A stretch of DNA of 64,000 bases from Austropuccinia psidii. Taxonomy: Eukaryota; Basidiomycota; Pucciniomycetes; Pucciniales; Sphaerophragmiaceae. The DNA is taken from NCBI GenBank assembly GCA_023105745.1, contig JALGQZ010000009.1:46033967-46097966 (forward strand), given 5' to 3'. The position numbers and the translations under genes were made by a program. Below are positions 21,507 through 32,900 of the stretch, piece after piece (the stretch's first letter is position 1; each line of letters begins with the position of its first letter). The notes beneath the pieces are model-generated. The model worked only from the letters and a program-made list of their open reading frames with translations, had not been told where the DNA came from and searched no databases.

Positions 21507-24500
21507 GTCAGGAGCCAGCTACAACCCCTCAAGCAGCTCCCAAAAAGGTAATAGACGTGATTATGGCAGAGGCCAACCAGGTACAGAAGGAAAAGGGTCA
21601 GTTGATGACTTCCAAACAACTAAAATGGGTCATTCTGAAGCTGATAATACCATTTTACCTTCAAAAAGAGCTGACACCGCCACAACAAGCCTCTGTGGAC
21701 ATATACAAAGCCAGCCACAGTGCATACAACAATGCACTCCAATTCAAGGAGTACCAGATCCTTGCAGACCTGTGGAAGAATTGCATGAATTCTTACCTGA
21801 CAGTAAGAAAATTCTTGGGCCATCCCAACACTTGCAAATTGCTCAATGGATGGCATCCATTGATGGAGAAGAAAAACATGATGCTTTTGACACTAGAATG
21901 GAGGAAAAACAACCCTCCACCAGCCAAACCAGTGCCAAAAACAGCCCCAGTGGCCAGCAGCAGCAATTCCAACGTGAAAAAGCAGCCACAAACTCCAAAC
22001 AAGGGCAAAGGGAAGGCACCAGCCCCAAAACCTTACAGCCAGGGCTACAGAATCCCAAAGATTCAGCAGGATGCCATGGAAAATGTATTTCAGATGGCCA
22101 GAACCATGATGGAATTACAGAAGAAGGAGGAAGCCAGATTAAGGTTCCAGAAATGATTTCTGACATATTTGATTCCATCCCAGAGTTGTATAATGCTATA
22201 AATGACGTGAAAAAACATCTTTCTGATAAAAATGACACCATTTGTAACAACATTAAAACAAACAACCTGAGTCTGTGCCAAATTAATGAAACACTTATGT
22301 GTTTTGAAAAAGTTTTGAGAACAATTAAAAATTCCAATAATGATAATTCTTCTAACAATAAAATAAATGAACAATCTGCCATTATTAAAGAATTAACAGA
22401 TAAATATTCTAAATTCAATATTGATGACATAATTGAAACAAGAATTAAACAAGCCATAAATATTATCAAGACAGATAACAAGAAAGTCCTTGATGACATT
22501 TCAAATTCATTTACTGAAGTAAAGACATATACCATTGCCTTGAAAAAGTGTTTTGATGCTTCACAAGAAGAAGTATCAAAATTATCAATGAAATTGAATC
22601 AAGTCACTGCTGATAATACAAGACAGACAGAGTTATGGCAAGAACTTACACATAAAGAAGACATGTATAAAATTGAAGTAATAAATTTAATACAAAGCTT
22701 CCAACATGAATACAGAAATTCCCAAAGGTGTAGCAACAGTAAAATGAATGACATTGAACAATTACTGAACACCTTACCAAGAATGTCTACACCTCTAAAT
22801 CAAAATGAGGGCACAAGAATTTCAAATCCACAAGTATTGGATCCTGATAATTCACAATTAAAAAATGAATTATCCACTTCTTTTCATAACTTGGAACCAT
22901 CAATGGGCCAAGCACTCTTGAAAGAAGTTCCAAAACTTAAAGAATGGCCTCACTTCAGTGGTGAAGGAGAGTATGACCATATGGAATTCATTAGAGGTAT
23001 TGACATGATCAAAGAGGATTTTGAATTACCAGACAGATTGGTAACAGCCAGGTTTAACACCTTGTTTACCAGATCAGCTCACAGATGGTACATCAAAATA
23101 AGACAAGCACATGGACACCAGAGTTGGACTTGGTGGAAAACCCAAATCATCAACAAATGGGCAAATGATGCTTGGAGGTTTAAAGTTGAAACAGCCTTTG
23201 AATCTGCCAAATTTAATGCTGATAAAGACAAAGCTTTACCATGGTTTTGCCAACAAAAGGACAGATTAACAGCATTATATCCTGACATGTCAGAATTTAT
23301 GATCCATAGAAAAATTCTGAGACAATGTGGAGGTGACTTAGAGCATGCTGTCAAAAGCAGGACTACTGAACAATCCTCAGCAGAGGATATTATCAATATA
23401 CTAGAAGAAGTAACCACCAGAACCAAAATTGGTTCTAGTAGGGTAAATCTTAAAACAAGGTTTAATACACCTTGGAAAGATTCTGTGGACAAAAACCCCA
23501 CAGAAAATTCTAGTAATATTAAATATAAATCTGCAGATACAGTCAGAAAATGCCATATTTGCCAAAGCACCACCCATTTAGCCAATACATGTCCAAAAAG
23601 GGGGAAAATCAATGAAATTGACATTGAAAAAGAACCAGATGTTGAAAAGGAAGACATAATTGAAGACAATTCAGATTATAAGTCATCCATATTCTCTGAA
23701 TCTTCAAAAGATATAGAAAATATCAATGCCACTTTTGACATCATGGAATCTTATTCCCACTTACCACAATTGAGCAATGGTCAAGTTGATTTATCAAAAG
23801 TTCAAGATGCACAACTTATGAAGACAAAACCAAACAGAGGAAAAGGTTATACAGCTGGTAACTCCTGTATAACAGAAGTGGTGATTGACAACAAACCCAC
23901 AAAACTTTTGCTTGACCCAGGAGCCTTCTGCTCTTGTGTTGGAAAATCTTTTCTTAAGACTTGTGTACCAAATTTTGAAGACCAATTGTTACCAATTGAT
24001 GGTATAAAATTCAACAGTGCAAGTAACCCAATGAAAGCATTAGGAATCTTTGAGACCAATGTCATATTCCCACACATAAATGGGAATTTAAGGATCACAG
24101 TTGAATTTGTTGTTATGGAAAATTGCTCTAGTACCCATTTTATATTGGGAAATGACTATTTAATCATGTATGGGATAGATTTACATAATAACAAAGACAG
24201 ATACTTTACAATTGGAGACAATAAGCGCCAGAAATTGGCCTTTTTACCCTTTAAAAGATCAATTACAGTAAACAAAGTATCACCAGTCAACTTAGAGTTA
24301 GAGAAATTCAAGTCTGAACAGTTAAATGAGGCTGAAATAAGCCTTCATCTGACTGATAAGCAAGAAAATGAACTTTCTTCCCTTTTGTATGACCACAGAG
24401 GAGCATTTGCTACAGACAAAGAACCCCTGGGAGCAATTATTGGTCATGAAGTTGACATCATTCTTAACATTGAGAGGCCTTATCCACCACTCTTAAGAAG

Positions 24501-25560
24501 ACCTGCTTATCCAGCAAGTCCAAAATCAAGAGAAGCTCTAGAAATTCATATCAAAGAACTTCTAGACCTTGGTGTAATAAGAAAAGTAGGCCACAATGAG
24601 GAAGTAGAAATAACTACACCAGTCATAGTGGCGTGGCATAATGGAAAATCCAGAATGGTTGGGGACTTTAGAGCTCTGAACACTTACACTGTTCCAGACA
24701 GATACCCAATACCAAAAATCCAAATTGCCCTTACTCAAATATCTCAAGCAGTGTATATAACCACTATGGATGCCCTTAAAGGATTCCATCAAAATGTAGT
24801 AACACCAAGAGCAAGAAAATACTTGAGAATTATTGTTCGTTGTGGAGTGTATGAATACTTAAGGATGTCCTTTGGTATCAAAAATGCACCTTCACACTTC
24901 CAAAGAATGATGAATGAAATCTTCCCTGAAGAACTCTCAGAGGGATGGTTAATCATTTACATTGATGACATTATTATCTGTTCAAAGACTTGGGAGGAGC
25001 ACATGTACAGATTATCAAGAGTTTTGACAAAAATCCAATCAGTAAACATGAAAATCTCCTTGAAGAAATGTCATTTTGGATTTAAAGAACTTAAGGCACT
25101 AGGACATGTTGTATCTGGTTTGTCCCTTGGAATTGATAAAAACAAAGTTGCAGCAGTATTGTTAAAACCCATGCCTCAGAATAAGAAGGAAATTCAGTCA
25201 TTCTTAGGTTTTGCAGGATATTACAGGCAACACATTAAAGACTTTGCATCCATAGCAAGACCACTTTATAAGTTGTGTGACAAAGACACAGTATTTGAGA
25301 TGACTGTTGACAGAGTCAAAGCTTTTGAGTCTCTAAGAGAAGCATTGACCACTGCTCCACTCTTACTGATGCCAGACTTTAAATTGCCTTTCAAACTGTA
25401 TATTGATGCATCAGGGGATGGACTAGGTGCTGCACTTCACCAAGTTCAGATCATAAATGACAAACCTGTAGAAGGACCAATATGTTTCATATCCAGGCAA
25501 ATCAAACCAACTGAAGCCAGATATGGAGCAAGTCAAATGGAATGTCTATGCCTTGTCTAG
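21493..25560 (+). CDS. gag-pol: B1 Gag-protease-reverse transcriptase-RNase H (long frame to TAG)
   Basis: The frame is open from ATG 21493 for 1355 codons to a TAG at 25558. The conserved protein seems to begin at ATG 22153 ([16 protein letters not shown]), because upstream of it the alternate frame is the conserved one. Gag has a coiled-coil-like region and [16 protein letters not shown], with a CCHC knuckle at residue ~687 ([14 protein letters not shown]). The retropepsin motif is D-P-G-A at residue ~808 where D-S/T-G is expected. RT has [18 protein letters not shown] and YIDDIIICS at ~1156. RNase H has [15 protein letters not shown] at ~1303. The TAG stands where relatives have TGG ([11 protein letters not shown]), and the frame continues unbroken after it. 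So Gag, PR and RT are complete and RNase H is cut short. Confidence 0.88.
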   Translation: MPSTRSGASYNPSSSSQKGNRRDYGRGQPGTEGKGSVDDFQTTKMGHSEADNTILPSKRADTATTSLCGHIQSQPQCIQQCTPIQGVPDPCRPVEELHEFLPDSKKILGPSQHLQIAQWMASIDGEEKHDAFDTRMEEKQPSTSQTSAKNSPSGQQQQFQREKAATNSKQGQREGTSPKTLQPGLQNPKDSAGCHGKCISDGQNHDGITEEGGSQIKVPEMISDIFDSIPELYNAINDVKKHLSDKNDTICNNIKTNNLSLCQINETLMCFEKVLRTIKNSNNDNSSNNKINEQSAIIKELTDKYSKFNIDDIIETRIKQAINIIKTDNKKVLDDISNSFTEVKTYTIALKKCFDASQEEVSKLSMKLNQVTADNTRQTELWQELTHKEDMYKIEVINLIQSFQHEYRNSQRCSNSKMNDIEQLLNTLPRMSTPLNQNEGTRISNPQVLDPDNSQLKNELSTSFHNLEPSMGQALLKEVPKLKEWPHFSGEGEYDHMEFIRGIDMIKEDFELPDRLVTARFNTLFTRSAHRWYIKIRQAHGHQSWTWWKTQIINKWANDAWRFKVETAFESAKFNADKDKALPWFCQQKDRLTALYPDMSEFMIHRKILRQCGGDLEHAVKSRTTEQSSAEDIINILEEVTTRTKIGSSRVNLKTRFNTPWKDSVDKNPTENSSNIKYKSADTVRKCHICQSTTHLANTCPKRGKINEIDIEKEPDVEKEDIIEDNSDYKSSIFSESSKDIENINATFDIMESYSHLPQLSNGQVDLSKVQDAQLMKTKPNRGKGYTAGNSCITEVVIDNKPTKLLLDPGAFCSCVGKSFLKTCVPNFEDQLLPIDGIKFNSASNPMKALGIFETNVIFPHINGNLRITVEFVVMENCSSTHFILGNDYLIMYGIDLHNNKDRYFTIGDNKRQKLAFLPFKRSITVNKVSPVNLELEKFKSEQLNEAEISLHLTDKQENELSSLLYDHRGAFATDKEPLGAIIGHEVDIILNIERPYPPLLRRPAYPASPKSREALEIHIKELLDLGVIRKVGHNEEVEITTPVIVAWHNGKSRMVGDFRALNTYTVPDRYPIPKIQIALTQISQAVYITTMDALKGFHQNVVTPRARKYLRIIVRCGVYEYLRMSFGIKNAPSHFQRMMNEIFPEELSEGWLIIYIDDIIICSKTWEEHMYRLSRVLTKIQSVNMKISLKKCHFGFKELKALGHVVSGLSLGIDKNKVAAVLLKPMPQNKKEIQSFLGFAGYYRQHIKDFASIARPLYKLCDKDTVFEMTVDRVKAFESLREALTTAPLLLMPDFKLPFKLYIDASGDGLGAALHQVQIINDKPVEGPICFISRQIKPTEARYGASQMECLCLV
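21563..22156 (+). CDS. B1 ORF1: 197-aa Gag-like protein in the alternate frame
   Basis: Starting at ATG 21563 ([20 protein letters not shown]), this frame differs from the overlapping long frame. It encodes [35 protein letters not shown] and [12 protein letters not shown], then a proline/lysine-rich stretch and a C-terminal [34 protein letters not shown]1 preserves the same segments in its alternate frame, and B2 also carries them. The overlapping long frame is poorly conserved and low-complexity. The stop TGA (22154-22156) overlaps ATG 22153 of the long frame as ATGA. The role is probably as the N-terminal Gag part: basic middle for nucleic acid, charged helical C-terminus for assembly. Direct proof would need expression data. 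The start could also lie upstream if the leader is spliced. Confidence 0.6.
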   Translation: MAEANQVQKEKGQLMTSKQLKWVILKLIIPFYLQKELTPPQQASVDIYKASHSAYNNALQFKEYQILADLWKNCMNSYLTVRKFLGHPNTCKLLNGWHPLMEKKNMMLLTLEWRKNNPPPAKPVPKTAPVASSSNSNVKKQPQTPNKGKGKAPAPKPYSQGYRIPKIQQDAMENVFQMARTMMELQKKEEARLRFQK

Positions 25561-27417
25561 GCCTTAGAGAAATTGAACTATTTCTTAGAGGGATGTGTTT
25601 TTGAAGTAATAACAGATTGTACAGCTGTGAAATCACTTTTGAACATGAAAACACCTAACAGACACATGCTCAGATGGCAAATAGCCATACAAGAATACAG
25701 AGGCAATATGACTATTGCTCATAAGGATGGGAATGATCATAAGAATGCAGATGGACTAAGCAGATGGCCATTACCAAATAACATTGATAATCCTGCTTAT
25801 GTTCCAGAAGAAGCTTCACCACAAATTCCAATAGAAGGAATAAGTGTTACAGACTTGAACACCACCTTCTTTGAAGAAGTCAGAAATAGTTACACTCAAG
25901 ATAAGAATTGTAGCATCTTATGCCAATTACTTAACAAAGACTGTAAAGACAACTCTCTAATACATGTCTTGGATGAAGTATGGAGAAAATCTTATAATGA
26001 AGGGAGATTTCACCTACTGGATGGTATAATTTACCACAGAACCAAGCACACATGTGTCATGACAGTTGTAGACAGGTCATTAATCAATCTTGTACTGAAA
26101 GAATGCCATGATAGTCCCTTTTCAGGACATCTTTCTGAGGACAGAACAAGAGAGAAAGTAAAGACCTGCATATGGTGGCCAATGTGGCAAAAAGATGTTG
26201 CAGAATATTGCAAAACCTGTGTCAGATGCCAAAAGGCAAATAAATCCACTGGCAAAAGACTTGGAAATATGATGAAAATCCAAGAACCAAACAGACCTTG
26301 GCAAATTGTCCATATGGATTGGGTAACTGGCCTACCACCAGGAGGTGACAGGAGCTATAATGCTTGCCTAGTAATTGTGGACAGATTCAGTAAAACTCCA
26401 ATCTTTTTACCATGTCACAAAGATGATACAGCCATGGATACAGCTCTTCTGATATGGAATAGAGTAGTGTCATGGACTGGGATATTTACAAATATCATCA
26501 GTGATAGAGGTCCCAAATTCACTTCAGCTCTATGGACAAATCTTCACCAATTATTTGGCACAAAACTGTCTTTCTCTACAGCCTACCACCCACAAACTGA
26601 TGGTCTGGCTGAAAGAATGATCCAAACCTTAGAGGACATGGTGAGAAGATTTTGTGCATATGGCCTTGAATTCAAAGATTGTGATGGATTTACCCATGAT
26701 TGGTGTACTCTGTTACCAGCACTGGAATTAGCATATAAAACATCAATCCATTCCAGTACCAATCAGACTCCTGCTATTCTAGAAAAAGGATGGAACCCCA
26801 AGTTACCCCAAGATTCCTTGAGGAAAGACTTAATTGAAATACATCCCACAGCTGCTAGCTTCAAAGGAATGCTAGACAAAGCTAGAAAGCATGCAGTGAG
26901 ATGCATGGAGGACTCTTTTGCATATGCTAAAGACAAATGGGATAAATCACATGCAACTCCAAATTTCAAAGTGGGGGACCTAGTTCTTGTATCCACCACT
27001 AACTTCAATAACATCAAAGGATGTAAAAAGTTAAAAGACTCCTTTGCAGGACCTTTTGTGATTAAGGCCCTCCATGGAGAAAATGCTGTTGAAGTAGAGT
27101 TATCTGAAGAACTTAGCAATAAGCACCCTACATTTCCAGTAAGCTTGATAAAGCCATACAAATCTAGTGATGCTGAGAAATTTCCCTTGAGGAATAAGAT
27201 TCCCCAAGTTATACCTCCTATTGAGACATCTGGTACTAAGAAAATAACCAAAGTTCTTAAAGAAAGGAAATTAAGAACCAAGAAAGTAAGGGAATACCTT
27301 GTTAGGTACAGTAACCCAACTTGTGAAGATGAATGGTTAGAAGAGAAAGATATACCAGAAGCCACCAAACTCCTGAGGAGATTCAGACACACTAGAAACA
27401 CCAATATTACAAAGTAA
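25561..27417 (+). CDS. pol: B1 RNase H end, integrase and chromodomain-like tail
   Basis: This continues in the same frame as the upstream Gag-Pol segment after the single TAG. It contains the rest of RNase H ([27 protein letters not shown]). The integrase zinc finger follows ([10 protein letters not shown] to CVRCQKANK at ~26100-26240), then the catalytic core with [15 protein letters not shown] (second Asp) and [14 protein letters not shown] (core Glu). The divergent chromodomain-like tail reads [22 protein letters not shown] followed by [16 protein letters not shown]. Integrase inserts the cDNA, and a chromodomain tail may steer it to marked chromatin. No further stops or shifts are seen to TAA 27415-27417. 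Without readthrough or reversion this part is not translated as a fusion. Confidence 0.85.
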   Translation, partial: ALEKLNYFLEGCVFEVITDCTAVKSLLNMKTPNRHMLRWQIAIQEYRGNMTIAHKDGNDHKNADGLSRWPLPNNIDNPAYVPEEASPQIPIEGISVTDLNTTFFEEVRNSYTQDKNCSILCQLLNKDCKDNSLIHVLDEVWRKSYNEGRFHLLDGIIYHRTKHTCVMTVVDRSLINLVLKECHDSPFSGHLSEDRTREKVKTCIWWPMWQKDVAEYCKTCVRCQKANKSTGKRLGNMMKIQEPNRPWQIVHMDWVTGLPPGGDRSYNACLVIVDRFSKTPIFLPCHKDDTAMDTALLIWNRVVSWTGIFTNIISDRGPKFTSALWTNLHQLFGTKLSFSTAYHPQTDGLAERMIQTLEDMVRRFCAYGLEFKDCDGFTHDWCTLLPALELAYKTSIHSSTNQTPAILEKGWNPKLPQDSLRKDLIEIHPTAASFKGMLDKARKHAVRCMEDSFAYAKDKWDKSHATPNFKVGDLVLVSTTNFNNIKGCKKLKDSFAGPFVIKALHGENAVEVELSEELSNKHPTFPVSLIKPYKSSDAEKFPLRNKIPQVIPPIETSGTKKITKVLKERKLRTKKVREYLVRYSNPTCEDEWLEEKDIPEATKLLRRFRHTRNTNITK

Positions 27418-27429
27418 TATTCTTTTTTA

Positions 27430-27440
27430 GGGGGAGGGAA
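27430..27440 (+). promoter_or_regulatory. B1 polypurine tract
   Basis: GGGGGAGGGAA lies immediately before the 3' LTR TGTGAG at 27441. It is repeated in B2 before 58846. It is the expected primer for plus-strand DNA. Confidence 0.85.
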
Positions 27441-29275
27441 TGTGAGCCTTAGAGGTAATTTCATATACCCAAAAGACCACAAATATAAAAAATAACATAT
27501 TAATATAAATAAAATAAATTTATTTATATTATTAAAATAAAAATAAAAAATATAAATATAAAATTATATTAAAAATAAAAAATTAATTATAATTTAAAAA
27601 TAAAATTACTTTAAATTTTGTAAATATAAAATTACATTTATACTTGAAAAATTTAAGTAAAAATGAAATTTTAACAAAATTGTGAAAAAATAAATAAATT
27701 TGGGAAAAAGTTAAATAAAATTTATTATAACTTTTTATCAAATAAATAAACATATAAATTTTATTTCACCATTGGATTCCTCATAAAAAATCAGGTGGGG
27801 TCACCTCTGAGTGAAATTTTTGTAACTCAACTCTAAATAAGCTTAAATTAAGTTTTTAGTATTTTCAATACAAAAGTTGAAAATCCTCAAAACCTTAATT
27901 TAATTCACACCACATGTGGTGTTAACCATCAATTTTTGTGTTAAAATTGAGGTGTTGTGTTTAGTTTAGAAGTTATGAGGAATTAAAGTATTTTCAATTG
28001 AATTCAATTGAAATGTCAAAATGTGCGCGTGTATTACATAAGTGAACTTTGATTTACATATGAGGTGTCAATTATTACTGTATTGTACTGTACAATTGAA
28101 TTGAATTACATGTGTAAATTATAAGTATAATACATGATGAGGAATTAAAGGAAAAATAAATTGGAAAGATTAAATTTGGGGGGGAAAAGGAACTCCAGCT
28201 CTAAGGGGGAGCTAGACCCCCAAAATCCTTGCTGACAGGCGTGGGATGTCAAAATTCACGCAAAAGGTCATCACTTTTGCCCTGGAATTGAGTTACAGGG
28301 TCTGTGGACTCAATTGATGATGAGGTTTTGATACCAACTGGGGTAGTTTTAGCTGTTGCCAAGAAGGTAAAACTACCCTTAAGATAAAAAAATCATAATA
28401 AAAACAGTTTTAACTGGTTTCTACGCCTCTGACACACATTCTGACGTGTTTTGAAGGCTCTAGGCCTGGTATTGCTATAGTAATGGCTGATTTAAGGGTC
28501 TAAAATGGCTAAAAATGGCTAAAAATGGCTTAAACCAGCCCTTTTTGGTCTAAACCAGGGTTCAATGATGCCATAATTGGCTTTTCTGTTGTCAGACTGT
28601 TTTTCACGACTGACAAGAGTAAATTTTACTTTTGGAGTAAGAGAATTGATGGCTATAAAAGAATGTCTTCTTTGCCCCATTTTTCTCTTCATGTTAGAAT
28701 CTTTTCCTTTTATTAATTAGTTTAAAACTATTAAACCAATCAATCAAAGATTCCAACCACCACTTTTAAATCATTTTAATCCTTTTAACCACGTGAAAAA
28801 ATCATTATAATCATTGTTTGTAACTCTTATAATCATTTTTACCCCTGAACCACCCCAAAAGTGAATTAAAGCATCTTTCATCACTGTTAGCTTTGTCACT
28901 TTGTTTCCAAATTCACTCTGGTCACTTTTGGGCGTGTTTTCTCTTTAATATTCTTTTTAAAGACTTTGTTCTTTAATTAATTGCTTGCAGTTCTTTGCTC
29001 AATTAATTCCAATTGAAATTGCTCTTGAAGAAATTTCTTTTTTAGCCGTAAAATATCTCTTGTAGAGTATTTTTTGGATAAATCTTTATTGTTGGTAAAA
29101 CAATAAATTTTTATATTATTGTTTTATACTAATAAAGTTATAAACAATAAAATTGGCGTGTTTTCTCTTAAAAATAATATTTCATACTATTTTTAACTGA
29201 ATTTTACCTTATACAAATTTTGAGGACAGGAAAAGTACTTGATTTTTAATCAAAGTTTCATATCCACACCTTACA
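27441..29275 (+). repeat. B1 3' LTR
   Basis: Same length as the 5' LTR (1835 bp). Differences I can see include AAAGGTTC/AAAAGGTC, ACTTTTC/ATTTTTC, GTTAAC/GTTAGC and TTGTAGCC/TTTTAGCC. The TATA box is at 28654-28661. Confidence 0.95.
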
Positions 29276-29280
29276 TTTAC

Positions 29281-29990
29281 CCTTTGGCAGCTTGAAATTC
29301 CTGCCTAATTTGGGATAAAACCAGTTTGAACTTTAATGTTGGATCAAAGTCTAATCTTAAAGTTTAAATAAGGTTAAAAATCTTCCAATACAGGTGGACA
29401 ACCTCAATTGAATCCTTGCAGATCCAAAAAGTTGGGTACCCCAGCTCTATTTGGTCTTTTTCCTTTGTCCCACCTTTTTGCATGGATTTTTCCCTTCTAT
29501 TTATTTAAAGCCATACTATGGCCTTAAACCTTTTTAAATTGAGCTCGCGCAGGATTTACATTCTGTATGGCAAATCCTTAGCCAATTCAGTAAATATACA
29601 CCACACCTCAATTTTAACTAAAATTTTGGTAAGTTTGCATAAACTTTATGCAACTTTAAATTTAAGCTTATTTAAGCTTAAATTCAACAATTTTAAAAAA
29701 AAATGTTAAAAAAGTTACATTAGTACTGTGAGATTCTTAAATCTTCTCATAACATAAGAAATAAGTGTTTTTGGGTATAACACCTTATGGATGTACCCTA
29801 GGTTATTTTTGGTGTAGAATCCAAAAATGACATAATATTTATAACTTTGCTTATCCAAAAAAAAGTTATACTTATTCTTTGTTATTTTTCATTTTAAATT
29901 CAATTAAAAAATCTGTTGAAGACAATTTTAACTGTGTATAAAGGTATTTGTGGCCTTATGGGTATGTTATACATACCTCACAGGCTCACA
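29281..29990 (-). repeat. A1 5' LTR, part 2
   Basis: This continues the LTR interrupted at 19182 and ends with the exact terminus CTCACA at 29985-29990. The next base begins truncated gag of the outer A element in the opposite orientation, which marks the right-hand junction of A1 with its target. Confidence 0.9.
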
Positions 29991-32900
29991 AATATGGCAA
30001 GAACTCTGATAAAATTCAAAAACAAGGAAGAGAAAATATTGAACTAATCTTTCCCAAAGAAATAGATCTTGTAAAACTTGTAACTCAATTTGAATCTAGT
30101 AATAAAGAAATTATGACAAAGCTTAAAACATTTTAGTATATCCAACAGAAGTTGGGTAATGATATATTACAAGTGAGAGAAACACAAAAGACCGCTTTTG
30201 GCCTTGAAAATGTCAATAAAGACAATATTCTGTCTTTGACACAAATTTGTGCAAGAATTGAGTCTAAAGTTACCTTACTCAATCAACCAGATGACAATTC
30301 AATTCTTTTTATAACTAGACAGCTAAAAGAAATAGGAATACAAGTTCAAAACTTGGAAAACTCAACTGGTCATAATGCAGCTCTTTTCCAAGAACAATTT
30401 TAAAAAATTTATAAAGCAAGACTTGAATTGAAAGAAGATATTCAATCAAGTATTAATAATATATCACTGAAAAGTGAATTTCCAAGGCAATCCACACCAA
30501 TTCTTGACAGAAATGTGCTTAACCTGAATAATGATTTACATCATACAATTTCAAGCAACACAGAAGTGGAGACTGCTTGTAATTTCAAAGAAATTCCAAG
30601 ATTAGAGGGATGGCCAACCTTCAGTGGTGAAGGAGAATATAATCATATGGAATTTATGAAAACAATTGATTTGTTCAACAAAGACTTTAACATAACAGAT
30701 GAGTACATAAGTGCCAGATTACACTCATTATTTACCAAATCAGCAAAGAAATGGTATTATAAAATGAGACAAGACCATGGTAAACCTTTTTTGGCCTTGT
30801 TGGAAAGAACAAATTATTTCCAAATGGAACAATGATTCCTGGAGATTTAAAATGGAAAATTCTTTTGAAGAAGCCATCCTTAATATTGAGAGGGACAGGC
30901 CCATGTCTTTTTTTCTTAAACAGAAGGACAGATTGACTGCCCTTCATCCTGATATGTCTGAAACAATAGTACATAAAAGGATATTAAGAAAGTGTGGAGG
31001 TGATCTTGAGCATGCTATAAGAAGAAGATGTATTGACCCTTGCTCTACAGAAGATTATATAAATGCTATGGAGGACATCACTACTAGAACAAAAATTGGA
31101 AGAAATTGGTATAAATCCCCAATAGACAACAAGACTAGTGGGAAACCAATTTCAAAACCAAATGAACCACAAGACAGACTTCCTTTGAAATGTCATAAGT
31201 GTGGAAGTACATCTCATTTGGCTAATACCTGTCCCCAAATACAAGAATAAATGAGATAGAAATTGAAAACGTGGAAGACACTAAAGAAACAAAATATGTA
31301 TCTCTATATGAAAGTGATTCTGAGCCTTCAGAAGTAGAGGAAACACCAGATGAACTTAGTATAGAAAATATTAATGTTTCCTTTGAAGTCACAGAAGTGC
31401 ATACTCACTTGCCACAGGACAGTAATGAATGTATGGACCTCATACACATACAAGATGCTAAAATGCAAGAAGCCAAGCCTTCCAGAGGTAAAGTTTATAC
31501 AGCTGGGTCATCTTGTATCACTAATATTGTGATAAACAACACAGAAGCCAAGATACATCTTGACTCAGGTGCTTTTTGACCTTTTGTTGGAAAAAATTAT
31601 CTTGAAAAAATTTATACCAACTGGCAAGACAATATAATTCCAATTGAAGGTATAAAATACAACAGTGCTAGCCAAAATATTCATGCCTTGGGTATATTTG
31701 AAGCAGCAATTATATTTCCTCATCCTGCAGGAAGTATCAGATCAAAATTTGAATTTGTTGTTATGAATAATTGTACTTCACAACACTTTATACTTGGAAA
31801 TGATTACTGCAATATTTATGGTATTGATATTAATCATCATAAAGACAGGTATCTCACTATAGGGGGAAAAAAAGACAAAATTTTGCTTTTCCTCTGGAAA
31901 AAAGAGAAATCACTGTCATTAAACAAGTGAAAAAATTTAATAAAGAAATATTTGTGTCAGATCAATCAATTAAAGCACAAATTATTCCTGAATTAACACT
32001 AGAAATGAAGGAAGAACATATTGAAATTTTATTCCAATACAGGGAAGCCTTTGCTTCAGATGATGAACCACTTGGAGCTATGAAAGGCCATTAAGTGGAC
32101 ATTATCCTTAATGTGGAAAGACCCTATCCCCCACTATTAAGAAGACCAGCTTACCCAGCTAGCCCTAGGGCTAGAGAAGCATTAGAAAGTCATATTAATG
32201 ACCTGATTAAACTGGGAGTTCTCAGAAAAGCTGGACACAATGAGGAAATAGAAGTCACAACTCCAGTAATCATTAATTGGAATAATGATAAGTCAAGGAT
32301 GGTTGGTGATTTTAGAGCACTGAATACCTATACTATTCCAGACAGGTATCCAATCCCTAGAATCCATGGGACTTTGACTCAATTATCCAAAGCAAGATTC
32401 ATTACTTCTATGAATGCTCTTAAAGGCTTCCATCAGAATTTTTTGACACCTAATGCTAGGAAATTATTGAGAATAATTTCTCATTGTGGTATTTATGAAT
32501 TTTTGAGGATGCCTTTTGGTATTAAAAATGCACCCTCTCATTATCAGAGAATGATGAATACCATCTTCCCACATGAATGATCAGAGGGATGGTTAATCAT
32601 TTATATTGATTACATTATCATTTGCTCAGAAGCCTGGCAGTTACATTTTGAGAGACTTTCATTAGTACTTAAGAAAATTCTGCAAGTGAACATGAAAATA
32701 TCTCTTAAAAAATGTAATTTTGGGTTTCATGAGTTGAAGGCTCTAGGACATATAGTCTCAGGACTGAGCCTTGGTATTGATAAGAGTAAATTGGCTGCAG
32801 TTTTACTGCAACAAATTCCTCAGAACAAAAAAGAAATGATGTCTTTCTTGGGGTTTTCTAGTTATTACAGGCAACATCTTAAGGATTTTGCAATCCATGA

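Larger units (their letters stand above)
19183..29275 (+). mobile_element. B1: nearly intact family B Ty3/Gypsy element
   Basis: This 10,093-bp element has two LTRs of exactly 1835 bp (19183-21017 and 27441-29275) beginning TGTGAG and ending CTTACA. It is flanked by the 5-bp target duplication TTTAC. By eye the LTRs differ at roughly ten positions (about 99.5% identity), so the insertion is recent. It sits inside the A1 5' LTR. The interior carries a leader with a possible intron, a hidden ORF1, and a long Gag-PR-RT-RH-IN frame broken by a single TAG. It is the youngest layer of the left nest. Confidence 0.95.
8979..29990 (-). mobile_element. A1: family A Ty3/Gypsy element nested in the outer A element
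   Basis: This minus-strand element has its 3' LTR at 8979-11091, a degenerate interior at 11092-17706, and a 5' LTR made of 17707-19182 plus 29281-29990. B1 interrupts that 5' LTR and duplicates five bases of it. The right terminus is exact (CTCACA at 29985-29990). The left terminus lacks the last 43 bp of the LTR. Exact on one side and eroded on the other, with target sequence missing, suggests an irregular integration or a later deletion at the left junction. Confidence 0.8.

Noticed and set aside
25558..25560. Programmed UAG readthrough in B1
   Set aside because: The stop lies inside RNase H, relatives have TGG there, and no readthrough context is evident. A nonsense mutation is simpler.
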